Source of the DNA: Ottowia sp.
GTDB lineage: Bacteria > Pseudomonadota > Gammaproteobacteria > Burkholderiales > Burkholderiaceae_C
Length of the DNA: 64,000 nt
Assembly: GCA_023228705.1 (NCBI GenBank)
Contig: JALOAS010000002.1
Coordinates: forward strand, 20,809 to 84,808
Reading direction: 5' to 3'
Shown: one piece after another, positions 47,073 to 57,338 of the stretch
Numbering within the stretch: position 1 is the first letter of the stretch
Layout: the number at the start of each line of letters is the position of its first letter
The notes under the pieces: model-generated
Told to the model about the DNA's origin: nothing
Seen by the model: only the letters and a program-made list of their open reading frames with translations
Databases searched by the model: none
Made by a program: the position numbers and the translations under genes

Positions 47073-47073
<1 letters not shown>
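46582..47073 (+). CDS. ilvN: Acetolactate synthase small (regulatory) subunit
   Basis: A 163-residue ACT-domain subunit that makes IlvB sensitive to valine feedback and boosts its activity. The ACT domain occupies residues ~1-75 ([31 protein letters not shown]), and the second half forms the ALS small-subunit domain (RGRIIDVTDKSYTIELTG). Length fits the long type (IlvH/IlvN ~163). The ATG at 46582 follows AAGAGGAA. Its stop overlaps by one base the start of a small lipoprotein gene. Confidence 0.97.
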
Positions 47074-48564
<1,491 letters not shown>

Positions 48565-48575
48565 AACGCGCACTG

Positions 48576-48608
48576 CGGCATGCGTCAGGCGCAGTCTGGC
48601 GCATGCCG
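48576..48608 (+). terminator. Hairpin downstream of ilvC
   Basis: CGGCATGCG (48576-48584) pairs perfectly with CGCATGCCG (48600-48608) across a 15-base loop, 12 bases past the ilvC stop. No T run follows, so it may be a pause or mRNA-end hairpin rather than a standard terminator. The rest of the 309-base gap to pssA (48565-48873) holds nothing I recognise except a possible -10 (48862-48867). Confidence 0.4.
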
Positions 48609-48861
48609 TCGGGTCGCGTTCCGCCATGGCGGTGCAGGAACGGCGACGCCGCGGGGCCGGGTCCTTGCGCGGCGCAGCACCGTTTCCTGCAGCAGCAGCG
48701 GGCGCTCCAACCGGCCGCCCGGTCGGCCACGGAGCTGGCCGTCTGCAGCAAGAGGCAGTCGGTGAGTTTGCCGGCATCCTGCTCATGGGCATTTGGTGCC
48801 GGCAGGACACCTCCTCGGGATTCTTCCTGCCGGCTCCCGCCGTCCGCGCTTGCGTTGACCC

Positions 48862-48867
48862 GATAAT
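48862..48867 (+). promoter_or_regulatory. Candidate -10 box for pssA
   Basis: GATAAT ends six bases before the pssA ATG. Transcription would start at about the start codon, giving a leaderless message. No -35 at normal spacing is evident. Confidence 0.35.
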
Positions 48868-48873
48868 GCCCTG

Positions 48874-49764
48874 ATGAAAGAAGATACCGGCAGCATGCTC
48901 CCCCACGAAGACGACGGCTTGCATGCGTCCGTGGACGGGCGGCGGCTGCGCAAGGGCATTTACGTACTGCCCAACCTGGTCACGCTGGCCGCGCTGTTTG
49001 GCGGGTTCTACGCCATCGTCATGGCCATGAACGGTCATTTCCAGCACGCTGCGCTGGGCGTGTTTGCCGCCATGGTCCTGGACAGCCTGGACGGCCGTGT
49101 GGCGCGCATGACCAACACGCAGAGTGCGTTTGGCGCGCAGATGGATTCACTGGCCGACATGGTCGGCTTTGGTGCTGCGCCTGCACTCATTGCCTACGAA
49201 TGGGCGCTGCGGCCCATTGGCCGCTGGGGCTGGGTGGCGGCTTTCCTCTTTTGCGCCTGTGCCGCGCTGCGGCTGGCGCGCTTCAACGTCAACACCAGCG
49301 TGGTCGACAAGCGCTATTTCCAGGGGCTGCCTTCGCCTGCGGCGGCGGCGCTGGTGGTCGGCTTCGTCTGGCTGACCAGCGCCATGGTCGAGGCCGATGC
49401 CGGCATCCCGCTCTTTCGCGATCTGATGACCACCCTGGGCGGCGCGCGCGTGGCGCGCGGTGATTTTTCCTGGCTGATGTTTGGCCTGGTGCTGTTTGCC
49501 GGGCTGACCATGGTCACCAACATCCCCTACTACAGCTTCAAGGACTTTGGTGGCCGCCGCAGCGTGCCGTTCATCGTGCTGGTGCTGGTGGCGCTGCTGC
49601 TGGCGCTCGTCAGCGTGGAGCCGGTCACGGCGCTGTTCATCCTGTTTTTCGGCTACGCGCTCTCGGGCTACGTGATCTATGGCTGGCGCCGCTTCCGGGG
49701 CGAGCCGGTCAGCATCGTCAGCACCTCCACCGACGAGCCCGAAGAACGCGGCTTGCACGAGTAG
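48874..49764 (+). CDS. pssA: CDP-diacylglycerol-serine O-phosphatidyltransferase
   Basis: A 296-residue integral membrane enzyme that makes phosphatidylserine from CDP-diacylglycerol and serine. The CDP-alcohol phosphotransferase motif is complete: DSLDGRVAR, then GAQMDSLADM (DGxxAR...GxxxDxxxD). Eight or so hydrophobic stretches follow. Psd, which decarboxylates the product, often sits next to pssA but is absent here. It lies between ilvC and the leuA leader, an arrangement conserved in Burkholderiales. Confidence 0.96.
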   Translation: MKEDTGSMLPHEDDGLHASVDGRRLRKGIYVLPNLVTLAALFGGFYAIVMAMNGHFQHAALGVFAAMVLDSLDGRVARMTNTQSAFGAQMDSLADMVGFGAAPALIAYEWALRPIGRWGWVAAFLFCACAALRLARFNVNTSVVDKRYFQGLPSPAAAALVVGFVWLTSAMVEADAGIPLFRDLMTTLGGARVARGDFSWLMFGLVLFAGLTMVTNIPYYSFKDFGGRRSVPFIVLVLVALLLALVSVEPVTALFILFFGYALSGYVIYGWRRFRGEPVSIVSTSTDEPEERGLHE

Positions 49765-49781
49765 CTGCTTTTTGCTATCAT
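49753..49781 (+). promoter_or_regulatory. Promoter of the leuA leader transcript
   Basis: TTGCAC (49753-49758) and TATCAT (49776-49781) are spaced by exactly 17 bases and match sigma-70 consensus at four and five of six positions. The predicted start is at about 49788, the A of the leader peptide ATG, so the leader RNA would begin with its start codon. The promoter overlaps the last codons of pssA. Confidence 0.6.
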
Positions 49782-49787
49782 GCGCCG

Positions 49788-49904
49788 ATGAACACCCGTT
49801 GCGTGACGCATGCACAGTTGCCGGGGCAGGTTGCCCGGACTGCCGTGGTGCGCGCGCTGCTGATTGGCCTACTGCTACCGCAGGCGGGCCCTTTGCGTTC
49901 GTAG
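49788..49904 (+). CDS. leuL: Leucine leader peptide (attenuator)
   Basis: A 38-codon frame with no family of its own. Codons 24, 25, 28, 29 and 30 are all Leu, in the sequence LLIGLLL (49857-49877). Two of them are CTA, a rare codon in this GC-rich genome. The stop TAG is at 49902-49904, followed 27 bases later by a terminator hairpin. This is the layout of a classical transcription attenuator: low Leu-tRNA would stall the ribosome on these codons and prevent terminator formation. The peptide itself probably has no function. Confidence 0.65.
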   Translation: MNTRCVTHAQLPGQVARTAVVRALLIGLLLPQAGPLRS

Positions 49905-49940
49905 ATTCGCCAGAATCACCCGAATACCCAAACGGCCCGC
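49884..49940 (+). promoter_or_regulatory. Predicted antiterminator pairing for leuA
   Basis: GCGGGCC at 49884-49890, directly after the Leu codons, is exactly complementary to GGCCCGC at 49934-49940, the 5' arm of the terminator. The two structures exclude each other. A ribosome stalled at codons 24-25 would leave 49884-49890 free; a ribosome at the stop codon would cover it and allow the terminator to form. Confidence 0.55.
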
Positions 49941-49969
49941 AAGCTCCCAGCAGCGGGCCGTTTTCATTT
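49932..49969 (+). terminator. Attenuator terminator upstream of leuA
   Basis: ACGGCCCGC (49932-49940) and GCGGGCCGT (49953-49961) form a perfect nine-pair stem with a 12-base loop. It is followed by TTTTCATTT (49961-49969). It lies 45 bases before the leuA ATG, within what would be the leuA leader, so it must be regulated rather than constitutive. Confidence 0.75.
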
Positions 49970-50013
49970 CGTGTTGCTGGCAGCAAAAACCTCATCTCAC
50001 AAGGATAGACACC

Positions 50014-51729
50014 ATGCTCAAGCAACCCGGCAACAAATACACCGCCTTTCCACCCGTGGGGCTCACCGACCGCAGCTGGCCCGACCAGGTGCTGACCCGG
50101 GCGCCACGCTGGGCGTCCATTGACCTGCGCGACGGCAACCAGGCGCTGGTCGAGCCCATGGACGTGGCGCGCAAGCTGCGCATGTTCGAGACGCTGGTGG
50201 CCATAGGCTTCAAGGAAATCGAGGTGGGCTACCCCTCTGCCGGCAAGGTGGAGTTCGACTTCGTTCGCAAGCTCATAGAGGAAGGCCGCATCCCGGACGA
50301 CGTCGCGATCCAGGTGCTCACCCCCGCGCGCGCCGAGCTCATAGAGCGCACCTTCGAGGCGCTGTCTGGCGCGAAGAACGCCATCGTTCACATGTACACG
50401 GCGGTGGCGCCCATCATGCGCGACGTTGTGTTCGGCCTGGACAAGGACGGGCTGGTCAAGCTGGCCACCGACCATATCCGGCTCATCAAGGAGCGCGTGG
50501 CGCAGCATCCGGAAACCAACTGGACGCTGGAGTACTCCCCGGAAATGTTCTCGGACACCGAACTGGAGTTCTCCCGGCGCATCGTCGATGCGGTGACCGA
50601 CGTCTGGCAGCCCACGCCCCAGAGCAAGTGCATCATCAACCTGCCGTCCACGGTGGAGCGCTGCACGCCCAACATCTACGCCGACATGATCGAGTGGATG
50701 CACCGCAACATCAAGCGGCGCGACGCCATCGTGCTCTCGCTGCACCCGCACAACGACCGCGGCACGAGCGTGGCGTCGGCCGAGTTCGGGCTCATGGCTG
50801 GTGCCGACCGGGTCGAAGGCTGCCTCTTTGGCAACGGCGAGCGCACCGGCAACCTGGACCTGGTCAACGTGGCGCTCAACCTGTATACGCAGGGCGTCTC
50901 GCCCGGGCTGGACTTTTCCAACATCGACGAGATCCGCACCGCGGTGGAGTACTGCAACCAGCTGCCGGTGCACCCGCGCCACCCCTACGTGGGCGACCTG
51001 GTCTACACGTCGTTTTCCGGTTCGCACCAGGACGCGATCAAGAAGGCCTTTGCCGCAGACCGCGAAGGCGCCTGGAACATGCCCTACCTGCCCATAGACC
51101 CGCGCGATGTCGGACGCACGTATGAAGCGGTCATCCGCGTCAACAGCCAGTCCGGCAAGGGCGGCATCTCGTACCTGCTCGAGAGCGAATACGACGTGGC
51201 GCTGCCGCGGCGCCTGCAGATCGAGTTCAGCCAGGTGGTGCAGGCGGTGATGGACGTGCAGGGCAGCGAGCTCTCGGCGGCCAACCTGTGGGACATCTTC
51301 CGGCGTGAATACCACATCGACGCGCGCAGCCCGCTGCAGCGCCACGTCGCCAGCGCCGAAGGCGACGGCGTGGTCACGCTGCAGGCCCGGCTGTCCTGGG
51401 ATGGTGCCGTGCGCGAGATCCATGGCGAGGGCAACGGCCCCATAGACGCGTTCAGCCGGGCGCTGGGGCAGGCCACAGGCCACGATGTGCGCGTGCTGGA
51501 CTACCACCAGCACGCCATCGGCGGCGGCGCCGACGCGCGCTCGGTTGCGTACGTGGAACTGCGCATAGACGACGCCGTCTCGCTGTTTGGCGTGGCCATA
51601 GACCCCGACACCACGGCGGCGGCGCTCAAGGCCATGGTTGTTGGCGTGCAGCGCGCGCAGGCGCAGGGTCATGTGGCCCGGCCGGCAGGCGCACAGGCAG
51701 AACCGGCCGCGGCCCCGGCAGCCGCCTGA
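50014..51729 (+). CDS. leuA: 2-isopropylmalate synthase
   Basis: A 571-residue enzyme that condenses acetyl-CoA with 2-oxoisovalerate, committing carbon to leucine. The catalytic TIM barrel shows [25 protein letters not shown] and the metal site [37 protein letters not shown]. The C-terminal ~130 residues are the regulatory domain for leucine feedback. Length is of the longer LeuA type common in Burkholderiales and actinobacteria. AAGGAT lies eight bases before the ATG. It is preceded by a predicted leucine attenuator. Confidence 0.97.
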   Translation: MLKQPGNKYTAFPPVGLTDRSWPDQVLTRAPRWASIDLRDGNQALVEPMDVARKLRMFETLVAIGFKEIEVGYPSAGKVEFDFVRKLIEEGRIPDDVAIQVLTPARAELIERTFEALSGAKNAIVHMYTAVAPIMRDVVFGLDKDGLVKLATDHIRLIKERVAQHPETNWTLEYSPEMFSDTELEFSRRIVDAVTDVWQPTPQSKCIINLPSTVERCTPNIYADMIEWMHRNIKRRDAIVLSLHPHNDRGTSVASAEFGLMAGADRVEGCLFGNGERTGNLDLVNVALNLYTQGVSPGLDFSNIDEIRTAVEYCNQLPVHPRHPYVGDLVYTSFSGSHQDAIKKAFAADREGAWNMPYLPIDPRDVGRTYEAVIRVNSQSGKGGISYLLESEYDVALPRRLQIEFSQVVQAVMDVQGSELSAANLWDIFRREYHIDARSPLQRHVASAEGDGVVTLQARLSWDGAVREIHGEGNGPIDAFSRALGQATGHDVRVLDYHQHAIGGGADARSVAYVELRIDDAVSLFGVAIDPDTTAAALKAMVVGVQRAQAQGHVARPAGAQAEPAAAPAAA

Positions 51730-51867
51730 CCGGCCGCGTCATCACCCAAACCGGGCATGGCGGAACACGGGCGGGCACCAGGTTGTCACGGGCGGCCTGC
51801 GGCCCCAGGTTGACCCGCCGCTTGGCTGCTTCCCGGCCCGGTTCCGTTGCCAGTTGCGGCAACATGC

Positions 51868-51960
51868 ACGAGGTTGAGCGAATTGCGTTCAGCGTCCAGC
51901 GTATGCCGACCACGCTCAACGCCTGACGCCAGACCTTCATGGGCCGAGATCATCTGTCAT
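51868..51960 (-). repeat. Mosaic intergenic repeat, copy G (one end only)
   Basis: It lies downstream of leuA in reverse orientation. The end CGAGATCATCTGTCAT is at 51945-51960. Degenerate heptamers with GGTTGAGCG, GTTCAGCGTCCAGCG and CGCTCAACGCC precede it, and the second terminal repeat is missing. The rest of the leuA-DUF3185 gap (51730-51867, 51961-52072) shows nothing I recognise. Confidence 0.75.
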
Positions 51961-52072
51961 CCGGCCGGCCGACAGACAACGTCGGCCATGATTAGCTCAG
52001 GCTGCGCCGCAATGCCGGCGCGTCAGCTCGTGGATCGACCAGTCCACACCAGGTGGCGGTACCGGCGCACGG

Positions 52073-52300
52073 TCATTTCCTGCCGAACCACCCGGCCAGC
52101 CCGCCCAGGGCCAGCACGGCGCCGACCACGATGCCTGCTATCCCCACCCACTGCGGGATGGGCTTGTCCTGCGTTTCCTTGAGGGTGGCCGAGCCGATCT
52201 GCAGCACGGTCTCGGTGCTCTGGTAGCTGCCACCGCCCACGGTGATCCAGATGCCGGCCACAAGCAGGGCGATGCCAACGATGATCAGGGTCAGGCGCAT
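52073..52300 (-). CDS. DUF3185 family small membrane protein
   Basis: A 75-residue protein with two hydrophobic segments, residues ~3-20 (LTLIIVGIALLVAGIWI) and ~50-70 (WVGIAGIVVGAVLALGG), joined by a polar loop and ending in a basic GRK tail. The layout and sequence fit the DUF3185 family of small inner-membrane proteins of unknown function. The ATG at 52300 was chosen because it starts just before the first helix. It lies between mosaic repeats G and H. Confidence 0.8.
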   Translation of the reverse strand: MRLTLIIVGIALLVAGIWITVGGGSYQSTETVLQIGSATLKETQDKPIPQWVGIAGIVVGAVLALGGLAGWFGRK

Positions 52301-52390
52301 GTCTGGTCTGGCTCCATGTGCAAAGAAGATGCAATTTAACATGATGGCGGCGCAGGCAGGCGTGCGCGATGGCTGGATTGCGGGCTTTTT

Positions 52391-52507
52391 GAGGTTGAGC
52401 GGGTTGCGTCCAGCGTCCGGCGTACGCTCAACGCTCAACGCTCAACGCTCAACGCTCAACGCTCAACGCTCAACGCTCAACGCTCAACGCTCAACGCTCA
52501 ACGCTCA
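52391..52507 (+). repeat. Heptanucleotide tandem array of 11 CGCTCAA (copy H)
   Basis: A degenerate start (GAGGTTGAGCGGGTTGCGTCCAGC..., 52391-52424) matches the interior of copy G. It then becomes eleven perfect copies of CGCTCAA (52425-52501) and a partial unit to 52507. No terminal inverted repeat is present. The remaining gap to pbpG (52508-52801) is moderately AT-rich and shows no gene. Confidence 0.93.
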
Positions 52508-52801
52508 TCCGGTGAGTCGACCCTCCTTGCCAACCGGCCTTTGTGTTGCTTGCGCGCGGCTGCGCACAGCGGGTGGATGCCGCGAAGCTGGCACAAACCG
52601 CATCCAGACCATCACGGCAGAAAATAAATTTGCCAGGCGCAGACGCTGGCGCCGGGCGTTTTGTGACCGGTGCGGACCACTGAGAAAAAGGCCGATAAAA
52701 CAACACGTTACATCTGCAGCTGCAGTCGCCGGGCGCAGCGCGGCGAATTTCGGCTGCTCGCGTCGTCATCGACTTGAACAAGTTCTTCTAACAAGATGGT
52801 A

Positions 52802-52830
52802 TTGCATCTATTTTTATGATTCCGTAAACT
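52802..52830 (+). promoter_or_regulatory. Promoter of pbpG
   Basis: TTGCAT (52802-52807) and TAAACT (52825-52830) with exactly 17 bases between them, in an AT-rich stretch. The predicted start is near 52837, about 27 bases before the chosen pbpG start. Confidence 0.55.
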
Positions 52831-52863
52831 ACGCTCGTCTTGTGCGCTTTTGAGGGGACGGCC

Positions 52864-53985
52864 GTGGCGAGATGGATTGAAAATCGGGATGGGGCGTGGT
52901 TGCGGCGGTGCCTGACGGCTGTCGCTGCCTGTGGTTTGCTGTGGACGACGTCTGCCGGACCTGCGGCGGCTGCGCCAGCCAAGCAGGCCGTGGCCGCGGT
53001 GCAGAAATCAGCGGCCCCGGGCGCGCGCAAGGCCGTTGCGCGCCCGGCAGCACGGCGATCCCGAGCTGCGACGGCCACGGGCAGCAACATCGGCAAGCTG
53101 CGCGTCAGCCACGCAAGTGCGCCAGCGCCGGCGCCGGCCGCTGCGACGGCAAGTCGGGCCCATGCGTCAGCACGGCCGGCTGCGCAGCGCGCAAGCGCCA
53201 GCGTCCATGCGGCGGTCGACCGGCTGGGCCTGAACGCTGCGGCCGCGCTGGTGGTGGACCAGGACACGGGGGAAGAGCTGTACGCCAAGAATGCCGATGC
53301 CGTGCTGCCGATCGCGTCGCTGACCAAGCTCATGACCGGCCTGGCGCTGACGCGCGCGGAACTGCCGCTGGACGAGCCCATCACCATCACCAGCGCAGAC
53401 ATAGACCGGCTCAAGAACAGCGGTTCGCGGCTGCCGGTGGGGACCACGCTGTCGCGGGGCGAGATGATGCAGCTGGCGCTCATGTCCAGCGAAAACCGCG
53501 CAGCGCATGCGCTGGGGCGCACGTACCCGGGAGGCATGGCGCGCTTCGTGCGGCTCATGAACGCGCATGCGCAGCTGCTGGGCATGAACGACACGCATTA
53601 CGTCGAGCCCACGGGGCTGTCCAGCCAAAACCGCTCCAGCGCGCGCGACCTGGTTCGGCTGGTCTCCGTGGCGGGCAACCAGACGCTGCTGCGGCGTTGG
53701 ACCACGTCGCTCAGCCACGACGTGAGCGTGGGCAAGCGGGTGATCCCCTACCGCAACACCAACGCCTTGTTGTGGGACCCGGACTGGGACATCAGGCTGC
53801 AAAAGACCGGCTACATCCGCGAAGCCGGGCGCTGCCTGTTGATGCAAATCGAAATGGACGGCCGCCGGCTCATCATGGTGTTCCTGGATGCCGACAGCGG
53901 CAAGAGCCGTCTTGCCGATGCCAAACGCGTCCGCCAGTGGGTTGCCCTGGGGCAGGGGACGGAGAGCTACGCGTATTCCAATTGA
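52864..53985 (+). CDS. pbpG: D-alanyl-D-alanine endopeptidase (PBP7-like)
   Basis: A 373-residue periplasmic serine peptidase (family S11) that cuts D-Ala crosslinks in peptidoglycan. It has a signal peptide (cleavage near AAAAP, residue ~37), an Ala/Arg-rich linker to ~115, then the catalytic domain. Motifs are SLTK (Ser152, Lys155), SSEN and KTG (QKTGYIREAG). The GTG at 52864 was chosen because GAGGGGA lies seven bases upstream. The low-complexity linker is longer than in E. coli PBP7. A repeat-rich region follows. Confidence 0.93.
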   Translation: MARWIENRDGAWLRRCLTAVAACGLLWTTSAGPAAAAPAKQAVAAVQKSAAPGARKAVARPAARRSRAATATGSNIGKLRVSHASAPAPAPAAATASRAHASARPAAQRASASVHAAVDRLGLNAAAALVVDQDTGEELYAKNADAVLPIASLTKLMTGLALTRAELPLDEPITITSADIDRLKNSGSRLPVGTTLSRGEMMQLALMSSENRAAHALGRTYPGGMARFVRLMNAHAQLLGMNDTHYVEPTGLSSQNRSSARDLVRLVSVAGNQTLLRRWTTSLSHDVSVGKRVIPYRNTNALLWDPDWDIRLQKTGYIREAGRCLLMQIEMDGRRLIMVFLDADSGKSRLADAKRVRQWVALGQGTESYAYSN

Positions 53986-54077
53986 TGGGTGAGGTCGTTT
54001 GCACGGGGTTCAGCCGTTTCCCACGCTTTTTTCTTATGGACACGCCCGCTCGGCCGGCGGGCTGGCGTCCGCGAGAA

Positions 54078-54228
54078 GGAGGCCAGTCCCCTGGCCGATT
54101 TCCCCGATTGTGTGAGGCGCGCCGGTTGTTGTTGGTTGTGGCGGTTGGATGGAGCGGGGAATCGCGGCGAGGCGCCGCTCCCACAGGGGCGTGCGCCAGA
54201 CAATCCGGCGGAGGCCAGCCCTCTGGCC
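54078..54228 (-). repeat. Cluster of short palindromes, including REP-like copy 2
   Basis: Two GGAGGCCAG...CTGGCC palindromes (54078-54096 and 54210-54228) flank a REP-like unit at 54156-54184 (GGGGAATCGCGGCGAG... CGCCGCTCC). The same modules occur around 36.98-37.10 kb in the opposite order and orientation. This occupies much of the gap after pbpG; no gene is seen. Confidence 0.6.
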
Positions 54229-54240
54229 GATAGGGCGGGC

Positions 54241-54455
54241 GTTGCGCGTGGCGCATGACGGGTGACCTCGCTGGCGCATCGATGATCGCGCCACTGCGCG
54301 GCGGCAATGACTGGCGGCCGCGCCGCCATGATGGGGAGGTTGAGCGTTGAGCGTGGTGGGCACACGCTGGACGCTGAACGCTTGACGCCAAACCTTCATC
54401 AGCCGCCGCAGGCGGCTTTCATACAAGGCCCGCAAGGGCCGAGGTCATCGATCAT
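54241..54455 (-). repeat. Mosaic intergenic repeat, copy I1 (full length)
   Basis: Ends are ATGACGGGTGACCTCG (54255-54270) and CGAGGTCATCGATCAT (54440-54455). The interior from about 54330 to 54440 is nearly identical to copy A 51 kb away, including TTGAGCGTTGAGCG, the CGCTGGA/CGCTGAA units and both hairpins. The high identity at such distance suggests recent spread or gene conversion. Confidence 0.85.
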
Positions 54456-54459
54456 TCGG

Positions 54460-54488
54460 CGGGGAATCGCGGCGAGGGCGCCGCTCCA
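54460..54488 (-). repeat. REP-like palindrome, copy 3
   Basis: A unit nearly identical to those at 37069-37097 and 54156-54184 (GGGGAATCGCGGCGAG followed by GGCGCCGCTCC). It sits between mosaic copies I1 and I2. Confidence 0.6.
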
Positions 54489-54530
54489 CGGGTGTCATTC
54501 GTCGTTTGCGTCGTCATCGGTCATCCGGAC

Positions 54531-54690
54531 AGGTTGAGCGTTGAGCGTGGTGGGCGCACGCTGGACGCCGAACGCTTGACGCCAAACCTTCATCAGCCGC
54601 CGCAGGCGGCTTTCATCGATGGCCCGCAAGGGCCGAGGTCATCGTGTGTCATCCGGTGAGCTGACGATGCTCGCCAATCAGGATCTGCAA
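54531..54690 (-). repeat. Mosaic intergenic repeat, copy I2
   Basis: This second copy follows I1 directly and shares its heptamer and hairpin interior (54534-54634). The right end is slightly altered (CGAGGTCATCGTGTGTCAT, 54634-54652). Beyond it the conserved lead sequence reappears in reverse (GAGCTGACGATGCTCGCCAA, 54657-54676), as in copy B. The left terminal repeat is missing. Confidence 0.8.
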
Positions 54691-54745
54691 GCCAGAGCGG
54701 CTGGCCTCCTGCCCAGCGATTCCTGAGCAACTCGGCGCCGGCGCT

Positions 54746-55519
54746 TCAGTCGTGGCGGGTCTGTATTTTCGGGCCGGGGCGCGGCTCGTACAGCTGCCAG
54801 CGGCCGCCAATGAGTTGTTCTATGGGACGAAAACGCGTCTTGTAGGACATTTTGCGGCTCTCGGCGATCCAGTAGCCCAGGTAGACGTGTGGCAGGCTCT
54901 GCCGCGCTGCCCAGTCGATTTGCCACAAGACGCCCCAGGTGCCGTAGCTGGCGTCCGGGTCGGGTTCGTAGAAGGTGTAGACCGCGGAGACGCCGTCTTG
55001 CAGCAGGTCGATGATGGCGACCATGCGCAGCGCGCCGGAGTCGTGGCTGCCCGCAGGCTCGCGAAACTCAACCAGCCGCGAATCCACATGGCTCTGCAGC
55101 AGGAACTGCGTGTATTGCGCGACGCTGTCCTCGTCCATGCCGCCGCCCCGGTGCCGGCCGGACTGGTAGCGCAGGTAGAGCGCGTAGTGCTCGTCGTTGT
55201 AGTGCAGCGGCAGGATGCGAGCCTGCAGGTGCTGGTGGCGCGCACGCGCGCGCCGCTGGCTGCGGTCGGGCCTGAAGTCCAGCGCGCGCACGCGCACCGG
55301 AACGCAGGCCCGGCAGGTGTCGCAGTGCGGGCGGTACGTGAACGTGCCGCTGCGCCGGAAGCCGTGTTGCACCAGCGCGGTGTAGGTGGTGCCGGTGATC
55401 AGGTGGTTGGGAGCGGCCACCTGCGAGCGCGCCTGGCGCCCGGGGAGGTAGCTGCACGGATAGGCGGCCGTGGTGTAGAGCTGCAGAGTCTTGAGCGGGA
55501 GGTCCGTCAGGCGTGCCAC
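54746..55519 (-). CDS. bpt: Aspartate/glutamate leucyltransferase (Bpt)
   Basis: A 257-residue N-degron enzyme, related to eukaryotic arginyltransferase, that adds Leu to proteins with N-terminal Asp or Glu for ClpAP degradation. Conserved features are [15 protein letters not shown] near the start, [16 protein letters not shown] (Cys-rich), the central YRxYQxxRH-like region, and C-terminal [23 protein letters not shown]. The GTG at 55519 was chosen because it gives [15 protein letters not shown], the family start; it lies one base after the aat stop codon. It is co-transcribed with aat. Confidence 0.92.
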   Translation of the reverse strand: MARLTDLPLKTLQLYTTAAYPCSYLPGRQARSQVAAPNHLITGTTYTALVQHGFRRSGTFTYRPHCDTCRACVPVRVRALDFRPDRSQRRARARHQHLQARILPLHYNDEHYALYLRYQSGRHRGGGMDEDSVAQYTQFLLQSHVDSRLVEFREPAGSHDSGALRMVAIIDLLQDGVSAVYTFYEPDPDASYGTWGVLWQIDWAARQSLPHVYLGYWIAESRKMSYKTRFRPIEQLIGGRWQLYEPRPGPKIQTRHD

Positions 55520-55520
55520 G

Positions 55521-56276
55521 TCAGTCCGGTTGAACTTCCAACAGATGCTGCCAGTATACGGACTTGAACTGCCAGGGGGGTGCCGGCTGCGTGCGCAACC
55601 CCGTGACTTCATCGAGAAACCGGCTGCGGGCGATCTCGCGCGCGCCCAGGAACGCCAGGTGCGGCGTGTTCTGCTGGCAGTCTATGAGTGGCAGGTCCCA
55701 GTGCAGGCACCAGGCGACCAGCGCGGCCAGCGCGATCTTGGACGCGTCGCTGACGTGCGCAAACATGGATTCACCAAAGACCGCGCGGCCCAGCGCGACG
55801 CAGTACAGTCCGCCGACCAGCTCGCCATCGACCCAGGTCTCCACGCTGTGCGCGTGGCCGGCCTCGTGCAGGGCGTTGTACGCGCTGCGCATCTCAGGGA
55901 CGATCCAGGTGCCGCTCTGCCCGGGTCGCGGCGCGCGCGCGCAGGCTTCGATGACCGCGGGAAACGCGGTGTCAAAGCGCACCGTGCAACCGGCGCTGTC
56001 CATGAATCTGCGCAGCGTCTTGCGCAGCGACCGGCGCACGCGAAAGGCAGACGGACGCAGGACCATGCGCGGGTCCGGGCTCCACCACAGCAGCGGCTCG
56101 CCGGGACCGTACCAGGGGAATATCCCGGCTCCGTAGGCCGTGCGCAGCGTGGCCACGTCCAGCGTGCCACCGGCGCAGAGCAGCCCCGGCGCCGGCGATT
56201 CGGCGGGCCAGGCGCGTGCTGCAGGCGGGAATGGCTCGCCGGCGCGCAGCAGGGGGAGGATGCGCTGGTTCTTCAC
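55521..56276 (-). CDS. aat: Leucyl/phenylalanyl-tRNA-protein transferase
   Basis: A 251-residue enzyme that adds Leu or Phe to proteins with N-terminal Lys or Arg, creating degrons for ClpS/ClpAP. The family motifs [66 protein letters not shown] and [18 protein letters not shown] are all intact. The GTG start at 56276 overlaps the stop of the Nudix gene by four bases. Nudix, aat and bpt form one operon. Confidence 0.96.
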   Translation of the reverse strand: MKNQRILPLLRAGEPFPPAARAWPAESPAPGLLCAGGTLDVATLRTAYGAGIFPWYGPGEPLLWWSPDPRMVLRPSAFRVRRSLRKTLRRFMDSAGCTVRFDTAFPAVIEACARAPRPGQSGTWIVPEMRSAYNALHEAGHAHSVETWVDGELVGGLYCVALGRAVFGESMFAHVSDASKIALAALVAWCLHWDLPLIDCQQNTPHLAFLGAREIARSRFLDEVTGLRTQPAPPWQFKSVYWQHLLEVQPD

Positions 56277-56833
56277 GATCGCATGCGCTGGCTGATGTCC
56301 CAGGTGTGCACGTCAAAGCGCCCGCGCCTGCGGTCGGCCAGGAAAAATTCCAGCGTCTTGCGGATGGTGGGGAAGGCGAGCTCGTCCCAGGGGATGTCGG
56401 CTTCGTCGAAGAGGCCGGCTTCCAGCGACTCGGGCCCGGGGGCCAGCGCTGCGCTGCGCAGGGTGGCCAGGAAGAAGAAATGCACCTGGCCGACCCGCGG
56501 GACGCTGAGCGCGCTGAACAGCGGGCCCATGTAGAAGTCGGCGCCGGATTCCTCCACGGTTTCGCGCGCGGCGCCCTGGGCCAGCGTCTCGTCCAGCTCC
56601 ATGAACCCGGCCGGCAGCGTCCACTTGCCCTGCCGCGGCTCTATGGCGCGGCGGCACAGCAGGATGCGGCGACCCCAGGTGGGCACGGTGCCGGTGACGA
56701 TGAGCGGGTTGGCGTAGTGGATCTCGCCGCAGACGGGGCAGACGGCGCGCTCGCGCGTGTCGCCATCATCGGGGATGCGGTAGACAACAACGCTGCCGCA
56801 GCGCCTGCAGTGCTTGATGGGCCGGTGTTTCAT
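56273..56833 (-). CDS. Nudix hydrolase with N-terminal zinc ribbon
   Basis: A 186-residue pyrophosphohydrolase. An N-terminal four-Cys zinc ribbon (CRRCG ... CPVCG, residues ~9-35) precedes a full Nudix box, GFMELDETLAQGAARETVEESGA. The ribbon resembles that of NADH pyrophosphatases (NudC), but the protein is shorter and lacks the upstream NudC domain. The substrate is unknown. It overlaps aat by four bases. Confidence 0.88.
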   Translation of the reverse strand: MKHRPIKHCRRCGSVVVYRIPDDGDTRERAVCPVCGEIHYANPLIVTGTVPTWGRRILLCRRAIEPRQGKWTLPAGFMELDETLAQGAARETVEESGADFYMGPLFSALSVPRVGQVHFFFLATLRSAALAPGPESLEAGLFDEADIPWDELAFPTIRKTLEFFLADRRRGRFDVHTWDISQRMRS

Positions 56834-57338
56834 GGACAATGCGTGATCCGGTGGCGCCTGCATCCGGCGTTGCGTGCCGACACGCGAGCGCCCGGGCGCC
56901 GCGGCGCGGCTGCAGGCGCCAGGCGCCCGTGCCGCGCCGCGTCGCCACGTGTGTCGCGCCCCGCGACGCTTCCGACTGCTGCAAGTGCCATGCGGTCTAT
57001 TTTTGCACGCTGGGACGCGGCGGTGCGCAGCGGCGGGCAATACGGGATTGCGAGCGACGCAAGTCGTTGTGTAACGGCGTGTGTTGATGTTGATTGGTAT
57101 CGCGGTCGGATGACAGCCATTTGCTGGCGACTCAGCTGGCCGCCCGATGTTGCCATGCGTGAAACACGCTGCTTACATTGCGCTGCATTGTTTCCAGCAC
57201 AAACATGTCGTGACGACTACACTGAATCCAAGCACATGCCATCTCACGCGTGCGGCCGGTGGATCCCCGGCCGGTGCCGCGTGGCATGATCGTTGGAGCG
57301 TGCCGGCGCCTGCCGGCTGGTTTTGCAAGGGAGCAACC
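56834..57338. other. Non-coding gap upstream of the OmpA-like gene
   Basis: I find no gene, mosaic repeat or clear terminator in these 505 bases. The frame of the OmpA-like gene is open upstream to 57147, but the extra codons show no family similarity and lie before a strong ribosome site. It must contain the divergent promoters of the Nudix operon and the OmpA-like gene. Confidence 0.5.

Noticed and set aside
57147..57338. N-terminal extension of the OmpA-like lipoprotein
   Set aside because: It would place the lipoprotein signal peptide inside the protein; a strong ribosome site precedes the ATG at 57339.
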